DNA from: Bacteroidetes bacterium SW_11_45_7
GTDB lineage: Bacteria > Bacteroidota > Bacteroidia > Chitinophagales > SW-11-45-7
Reading direction: 5' to 3'
Length of the DNA stretch: 9,186 bases
Assembly: GCA_003022985.1 (NCBI GenBank)
Contig: PXTV01000166.1
Span: 1 to 9,186, forward strand
This document shows, in pieces, positions 5,539-9,186 of the stretch. The notes under the pieces were generated by a model. The model was not told where the DNA came from, did no database searches, and worked only from the letters and a program-made list of their open reading frames with translations. Numbering within the stretch: position 1 is the first letter of the stretch; every line of letters begins with the position of its first letter. The position numbers and the translations under genes are program-made.

Positions 5539-7072
5539 ACTCAGCCCGCAAGCCGAGAGTAGCGGTCATATTTGTAAACGGTACAAACTCGTTAGAAGCA
5601 TACAAACTTGCTCGATTGCTATTGGAAGAATACTTGTTGGGATTATTGGGGATAAAATTCGGGCTGTAAATGGTACCGTTAGGATTCTCTTCCCCCCACA
5701 GATTCTCATCCTTCAGGATTTGGTCCGGGTTAGTACCGGTTATATCAACACCTGACTGGGGAACAATGTCAAATGCTTTGATCTCATAATCGCGCTGTTT
5801 ATAGGTATAAGAGCCACCAAACTTGAATTTGGCCTCGGTATCGTTGAAGAAGGTATAGCTTCGCTTCACATCAACCTTCCCCTGGTAATTCATTTCATGT
5901 AAATCCCGCCATATCCGCTTGGGAATGCCCGCTTCACTTCCTATGGAATAACCGGGTCCATCCGTGCGTATCCGCGAGTAGCGGGTATCAGGTGATTTGA
6001 CTATGGATAATGTGGGTGATAATTTCCATTCAATTTCCCACGCTTCCCGATTGAAGGAATGGATCCCGTTCAACAGGGCATTGGTGAGGGAGCGCTGTTC
6101 ATATTCGAGATTGTGTTGCTTTGCTTGAAAGTTGGCGCCCTGGTTGGCCCCGGTGTAGTTGTAGAGGCCGGCACTCGATTCACCGTTTTGGAGATGAAGG
6201 ACGTCCAGGCTGTACTTGGATTTTTGGGACTTGATGGCCAAACCGCCAAGACCGGCTAATACAACGTTATTTTTACCCAAACTGCCTTGTTGGAGCTCCC
6301 TGGCTTCCAACTCGTACTTGGATCGATCATCCGGTTTGCCGTAAAAATTGTATTCCACTTCGTTGTAAAACGTAGTGGTATTTTCATAGGAAAGGGCAAC
6401 ATTGTAGCCGATTTTCAGGTCATTTCGTTTCATTTGATTACCTGCCGACAGCCCAAGGCTGACATCCATAAAGCTGGCGTTGCGCTTTGCCGCCATATTT
6501 TTATTAAAGTTTTTGAGAATGGTTTTAAAGGACTTTGCTTTGTCAGGATTGCCAATGGCTTCCGCTTGAAACGGCACATCGTCTGTATTCTTGGTGGGAA
6601 GTGACCGCGTGCCGTCATCAAAACCCAGGAAGTCGGTATTGCCGCCATCATAGGCAAGATAACTATCGTTGAAGTGCATGGATGGTGTGTAACCTGCGCC
6701 AGCTGATATGCGAAATGTCTTCTTTGTAGGAAAATCCTTTGTACGAATATTGACAAGCCCGCCCGTAAAGTTAGCCGGTAACTCAGCTGAGAAGGATTTG
6801 GATACGATCATGTTCGAAAGGATATTGGTGGGGAAAATATCCATCTGGAGGGCATTCCGGTTTGGGTCAAGACCGGGCACACTGATGCCATTTAAAGTTG
6901 TTTGCGTGTAGCGGTCACCCAAGCCGCGGACATAAACGTATTTTTCTTCCTGAATGGAAACACCTGTTACCCTTTTAATCGCTTCTGCCGCATTGCCATC
7001 ACCTGTTTGATCAATCGTCTCGGCCGATATGCCATCGATCACATTAGCTGATTTTTTTTTCATAGTGAGCAT
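5525..7072 (-). CDS. TonB receptor, plug and first half of the barrel (shifted frame)
   Basis: The fragment spans 515 residues from ATG 7072; the same frame is open upstream to about 7126, where it reads LFVVSAERSRNSEQA, the expected VVVSAE linker before the plug. The plug is clear: KKKSANVIDGISAETID, then RVTGVSIQEEKYVYVRGLGD, LNGISVPGLDPNRN, the FPTNILSNMIVSKSFSAELP stretch and FTGGLVNIRTKDFP. Barrel strands follow, and it ends at GLRAELYRL before TGA at 5527-5525. It has no signal peptide, so if made alone it could not reach the outer membrane. The ATG is probably not the original start. Confidence 0.8.
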   Translation of the reverse strand: MLTMKKKSANVIDGISAETIDQTGDGNAAEAIKRVTGVSIQEEKYVYVRGLGDRYTQTTLNGISVPGLDPNRNALQMDIFPTNILSNMIVSKSFSAELPANFTGGLVNIRTKDFPTKKTFRISAGAGYTPSMHFNDSYLAYDGGNTDFLGFDDGTRSLPTKNTDDVPFQAEAIGNPDKAKSFKTILKNFNKNMAAKRNASFMDVSLGLSAGNQMKRNDLKIGYNVALSYENTTTFYNEVEYNFYGKPDDRSKYELEARELQQGSLGKNNVVLAGLGGLAIKSQKSKYSLDVLHLQNGESSAGLYNYTGANQGANFQAKQHNLEYEQRSLTNALLNGIHSFNREAWEIEWKLSPTLSIVKSPDTRYSRIRTDGPGYSIGSEAGIPKRIWRDLHEMNYQGKVDVKRSYTFFNDTEAKFKFGGSYTYKQRDYEIKAFDIVPQSGVDITGTNPDQILKDENLWGEENPNGTIYSPNFIPNNPNKYSSNSNRASLYASNEFVPFTNMTATLGLRAELYRL

Positions 7073-7401
7073 GGCCTGCTCGCTATTCCTGCTCCGTTCA
7101 GCCGAAACAACAAATAATTGGCTTCGTCAGGTTTGATGGTGACACCTTTGATGGTCTTTTTTTGGTAGGAGACATACGAAACACGTAGCGCATAGACGCC
7201 CGTATCCAATGCGAGCTCAAATTTGCCATCGATATCTGTTGCTGCCCCCTTATTACCATTTTTCACCACAACATTGACGCCTACCAATGGATCGCCACTT
7301 TTATCATCAATTATCTGCCCCCGGATTTTACCGGTTTGAGCATTTGCGGAAATGCTAAAGATGATGCATAAAATGGCTGTGAGGGAATATCGAAAAATCA
7401 T
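7060..7401 (-). CDS. TonB receptor, N-terminal fragment (signal peptide and regulatory domain)
   Basis: These 113 residues start MIFRYSLTAILCIIFSISANAQ and continue into a carboxypeptidase-regulatory-like beta-sandwich: KIRGQIIDDKSGDPLVGVNV, then GAATDIDGKFELAL and YALRVSYVSYQKK. After KPDEAN the frame no longer matches the family and stops at TGA 7062-7060. The stop overlaps an ATG of the next fragment as ATGA. Only this fragment carries an export signal. Confidence 0.8.
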   Translation of the reverse strand: MIFRYSLTAILCIIFSISANAQTGKIRGQIIDDKSGDPLVGVNVVVKNGNKGAATDIDGKFELALDTGVYALRVSYVSYQKKTIKGVTIKPDEANYLLFRLNGAGIASRPCSL

Positions 7402-7450
7402 GTTTTGATCGTTTGGATTCTTTGTCAATCATTTTTTGCCCGGTAAAAGA

Positions 7451-7487
7451 CCTTTAGCCCGAAAGCACACTGCCCACGGGCTAAAGG
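7451..7487 (-). terminator. 11-bp hairpin between lipoprotein and TonB receptor genes
   Basis: CCTTTAGCCCG (7451-7461) and CGGGCTAAAGG (7477-7487) are exact reverse complements around a 15-nt loop. On the minus-strand transcript the stem is followed by TCTTTTA, a weak U-tract. It could be a partial terminator or an mRNA-stability element that lowers receptor expression relative to the lipoprotein. Confidence 0.5.
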
Positions 7488-7511
7488 AGTAAGCCGGGTT
7501 GGTATTGGATG

Positions 7512-8744
7512 TTAGAGGTCGCCCAATCCACCAGCTTCCGAAGCCCAGGTCCAACCGAATTTTGACTTATCAGCTCCAACACCCGAACTTGAGACAACGG
7601 AGGCATTGGGCTGTTTTTGATCAAAGGCGTTTTGTGGTTGCCCCTCGTCAACACGGAAGATAGAATCGATTTTGGTATTCCCTTCATTCAGATGGCTCAC
7701 GTTGAATTCCAGGTTCTGGAACGTCACATCATCGTTCAGGTAATTGCTAACAGTTTCATCATCATTGAGCTCAAAATCAGAGCTCCGGGAGAAATTGAAG
7801 AAGTAGAGATTTTGCAAATTGGCTTTGGCGCCATCTCTCAAGTCAGCATATTCGCCACCTCCGGTACCATTCTCGTTATACCCTTTGATGGTGCCGTTTT
7901 TGAGCGTATAAGTGCCGCTGGCAGAGCCCTCGGGGCCATCAAGCTCAAAGGCATGATCCGATTGGGAGCCCTCCACAGCGATGATATTGTCGAGCGTCCC
8001 TTTGTACGCTTGATCCATGTCAAAGGCATCATCGGCCTGGTTCCAAACAAGGACGTTATCAACATTAACAGTGCCGCCAAAGCACTCAATTCCATCGTCC
8101 TGGTTGGCAACAATTTCCAGATTCTCCACTGTTGTGCCCGTTCCGATACCGCCAAGTGTAATGCCGTTGATCTCGTTGCCTTCACCGATGTTGGCGCCTC
8201 CGTGCCTGACAGACACATATTTGAGAGTGCCTGCGTCATGGCCGGGACTCGATCCTCCGTATTGGCCTGTCTCATCGCTCGCAGGAATGCCTTCCACTTG
8301 ATCGGTGTTCTGATCTGCAGAGATAGGGGCATTCCCTAAAATGATCAGCCCACCCCAAAGGCCATTTTGCGAAGGCTCAAGATTCGGGCTTTTTACATCA
8401 CCGGGTTGAATTTCGTCAGCGATGGAAGTGAAAATGATGGGTTCAGCTGCTGTTCCCTTAGCGTTAATTTTCCCGTCTTTAGCAATGACAAGTGCTGTTG
8501 CATTGGCACCTGACCCGGCTTGTCCTTTGATAATGGCACCAGATTCAATAGTTAGCGTTGCGCCATTGGTAACGGAAATTCTGTCGCCCAATTCGTAAAC
8601 ATTGCCACCTTCCCAGGTTTCATCTTCGGTAATGTTGTCGGTGATAACTGATGATTCATCAGTATTGTCGTCATTTTCATCATCCTTGCATGACATGACA
8701 CCGAGAATGAGTGTTGCTAATAAAAAAAGATTTAAAGTTTTCAT
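7512..8744 (-). CDS. Right-handed beta-helix surface lipoprotein
   Basis: This is a 410-residue protein starting MKTLNLFLLATLILGVMSC, with lipobox Cys19 followed by an acidic low-complexity linker (KDDENDDNTDESS). That linker resembles the acidic export signal of Bacteroidota surface lipoproteins. The body consists of parallel beta-helix coils: GATLTIESGAIIKGQAGSG, AEPIIFTSIAD, LWGGLIILGNAPISADQN, RHGGANIGEGNEINGITLGG, NQDDGIECFGGTVNVDNVLV, then SDHAFELDGPEG. No enzyme site is evident. Family knowledge: such lipoproteins are often encoded beside a TonB receptor and probably act as its surface partner or binding protein. Here it lies upstream of the broken receptor and divergent from a PhoB-like regulator. 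I start it at 8744 and not the in-frame ATG at 8762, because only six polar residues would be added before a normal lipoprotein signal. Confidence 0.85.
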   Translation of the reverse strand: MKTLNLFLLATLILGVMSCKDDENDDNTDESSVITDNITEDETWEGGNVYELGDRISVTNGATLTIESGAIIKGQAGSGANATALVIAKDGKINAKGTAAEPIIFTSIADEIQPGDVKSPNLEPSQNGLWGGLIILGNAPISADQNTDQVEGIPASDETGQYGGSSPGHDAGTLKYVSVRHGGANIGEGNEINGITLGGIGTGTTVENLEIVANQDDGIECFGGTVNVDNVLVWNQADDAFDMDQAYKGTLDNIIAVEGSQSDHAFELDGPEGSASGTYTLKNGTIKGYNENGTGGGEYADLRDGAKANLQNLYFFNFSRSSDFELNDDETVSNYLNDDVTFQNLEFNVSHLNEGNTKIDSIFRVDEGQPQNAFDQKQPNASVVSSSGVGADKSKFGWTWASEAGGLGDL

Positions 8745-8838
8745 GTTGTTTCCAATTTTCATTTTTGAGAAATATCTTTCGTGTTCGATTTCGTTTGCAA
8801 AAGAATTACAAGCATGTAAAGGGCGGGTAAAAGGGAAA

Positions 8839-8853
8839 TTAATGAAATGTTAA
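8839..8853. promoter_or_regulatory. TTAA pair with 11-bp spacing near the lipoprotein promoter
   Basis: TTAA starts at 8839 and 8850, exactly 11 bp apart, about 95-109 bp upstream of the lipoprotein start. Only two units fit, so on its own it is weak. It gains weight from the three-unit arrays in the same intergenic region. Confidence 0.35.
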
Positions 8854-8945
8854 GTTTATTAAAGCAGCATTTAGAGCGACTTTAGACCTTAGGAACAGTC
8901 CTGTTTTTAGAGTAGAAGCCGTTGCCTTCACTTATCTGCCGGTAG

Positions 8946-8971
8946 TTAACAATTCGTTAATACTGGCTTAA
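8946..8971. promoter_or_regulatory. Three TTAA repeats with exact 11-bp period (candidate OmpR/PhoB-family box)
   Basis: TTAA starts at 8946, 8957 and 8968, each preceded by G, G and C and followed by CA, TA and AC. The 11-bp direct-repeat spacing is that of E. coli PhoB and B. subtilis PhoP (TTAACA-type) boxes. It lies about 70-95 bp upstream of a PhoB-like regulator gene. Confidence 0.5.
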
Positions 8972-8992
8972 ACAAGGCGCAATGAAGCGGGG

Positions 8993-9018
8993 TTAAGTTT
9001 GTATTGATATTCTCTTAA
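8993..9018. promoter_or_regulatory. Second 11-bp-phased TTAA/TTGA/TTAA array before the regulator gene
   Basis: TTAA at 8993, TTGA at 9004 and TTAA at 9015 keep the same 11-bp period. The array ends 21 bp before the regulator ATG, a place suited to autoregulation or repression. The middle unit is imperfect. Confidence 0.4.
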
Positions 9019-9039
9019 TGAATTAACAAGGATCAGCTC

Positions 9040-9186
9040 ATGACAAATGATAACATTCAAATCCTCATTGTAGATGATGAGCCGGATATCATCGATTTTT
9101 TGAGTTACAATCTTAAACAAGAGGGTTATCGAACTGCTTCGGCAACAAGTGGTCAGCAAGCGTTGCAACAAGCGGAACAAAACCCG
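9040..9186 (+). CDS. PhoB-like response regulator, receiver domain (C-terminus cut by the window edge)
   Basis: The first 49 residues are present: MTNDNIQILIVDDEPDIIDF, then LSYNLKQEGYRTASATSGQQ and ALQQAEQNP. ILIVDDEPDI is the beta-1 strand and acidic pocket (D12, D13) of CheY-like receivers, and FLSYNLKQEGY is typical of PhoB/PhoP-type regulators in Bacteroidota. The phosphorylated Asp, expected near residue 53, lies just past the edge, so the winged-helix DNA-binding domain is inferred. The sequence AAGGA ends about 7 bp before the ATG as a plausible ribosome site. The gene is divergent from the beta-helix lipoprotein/TonB receptor unit and probably regulates it and itself. A histidine kinase gene would be expected downstream. 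Confidence 0.85.
   Translation, partial: MTNDNIQILIVDDEPDIIDFLSYNLKQEGYRTASATSGQQALQQAEQNP

Larger units (their letters stand above)
4582..7401 (-). pseudogene. TonB-dependent receptor, frame broken twice
   Basis: Joined across two breaks, the region encodes a complete outer-membrane TonB-dependent receptor of about 940 codons. Its order is signal peptide, carboxypeptidase-regulatory-like domain, plug and beta-barrel ending in GYKF with the usual terminal Phe. Such receptors import large or scarce substrates using TonB energy; the substrate is not readable here. The signal and regulatory domain, and the C-terminal barrel, share one frame, while the plug and first barrel half are in another. 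Around each break the sequence also looks shorter than in related receptors, so each may be a small deletion and not a one-base error. I start it at 7401 (MIFRYSLTAILC), because an ATG at 7428 would only add hydrophilic residues before the signal peptide. It follows the beta-helix lipoprotein gene on the same strand. A true pseudogene and assembly errors are both possible. Confidence 0.8.

Noticed and set aside
7052..7060. Run of nine A (minus strand) as a phase-variation or programmed slippage site
   Set aside because: The N-terminal frame stops before the run, so slippage there cannot join the receptor fragments.
7617..8339. Plus-strand open frame of 240 codons
   Set aside because: It is a mirror of the beta-helix lipoprotein gene caused by that gene's regular codon use; the protein looks like no known family.
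8893..8908. Small AACA/TGTT hairpin followed by five T (plus strand)
   Set aside because: The stem is only 4 bp and no gene ends nearby on that strand.

Overview
The window looks like chromosomal DNA of a Bacteroidota bacterium, most likely a marine or soil Cytophagales-type organism. This rests on the protein families present: a DUF5777-type outer-membrane barrel, a TonB receptor with a carboxypeptidase-regulatory-like N-domain, a large secreted surface protein of the gliding-associated type, and several lipoproteins. TAnnTTTG-like promoter motifs and A-rich leaders point the same way. No insertion sequence, phage gene or CRISPR array was seen.

Layout. Positions 1-1517 (minus) hold the first 505 codons of a secreted multidomain surface protein that runs off the left edge. 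Positions 1652-1748 (minus) hold an almost perfect tRNA cloverleaf with anticodon CAC (Val) and encoded CCA, but its T-loop is 27 nt instead of 7. Positions 1856-3771 (minus) form a three-gene operon: a haem-binding c-type cytochrome lipoprotein, a periplasmic YceI-family protein and a DUF5777 outer-membrane barrel. A divergent plus-strand gene at 4057-4461 encodes a membrane-anchored OB-fold (tRNA_anti-like) protein.

Positions 4582-7401 (minus) hold a TonB-dependent receptor whose frame is broken twice, near 7063-7126 and near 5536-5542. Residues also seem to be missing at each break, so it is probably a pseudogene unless the breaks are assembly errors. Upstream of it in the same transcription unit, at 7512-8744 (minus), is a right-handed beta-helix lipoprotein, separated from the receptor by an 11-bp perfect hairpin. 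Divergent from that pair, a PhoB-like response regulator starts at 9040 (plus) and runs off the right edge. The shared 295-bp intergenic region carries TTAA-core direct repeats spaced exactly 11 bp apart, the spacing used by OmpR/PhoB-family regulators.

How the parts may work together (inference). The response regulator may control the lipoprotein/TonB-receptor pair and itself through the phased repeats, perhaps as part of a phosphate-starvation response. The cytochrome-YceI-DUF5777 operon looks like an envelope electron-transfer or lipid-carrier unit of unknown substrate. The most unusual object is the tRNA-Val-like gene with the enlarged T-arm.
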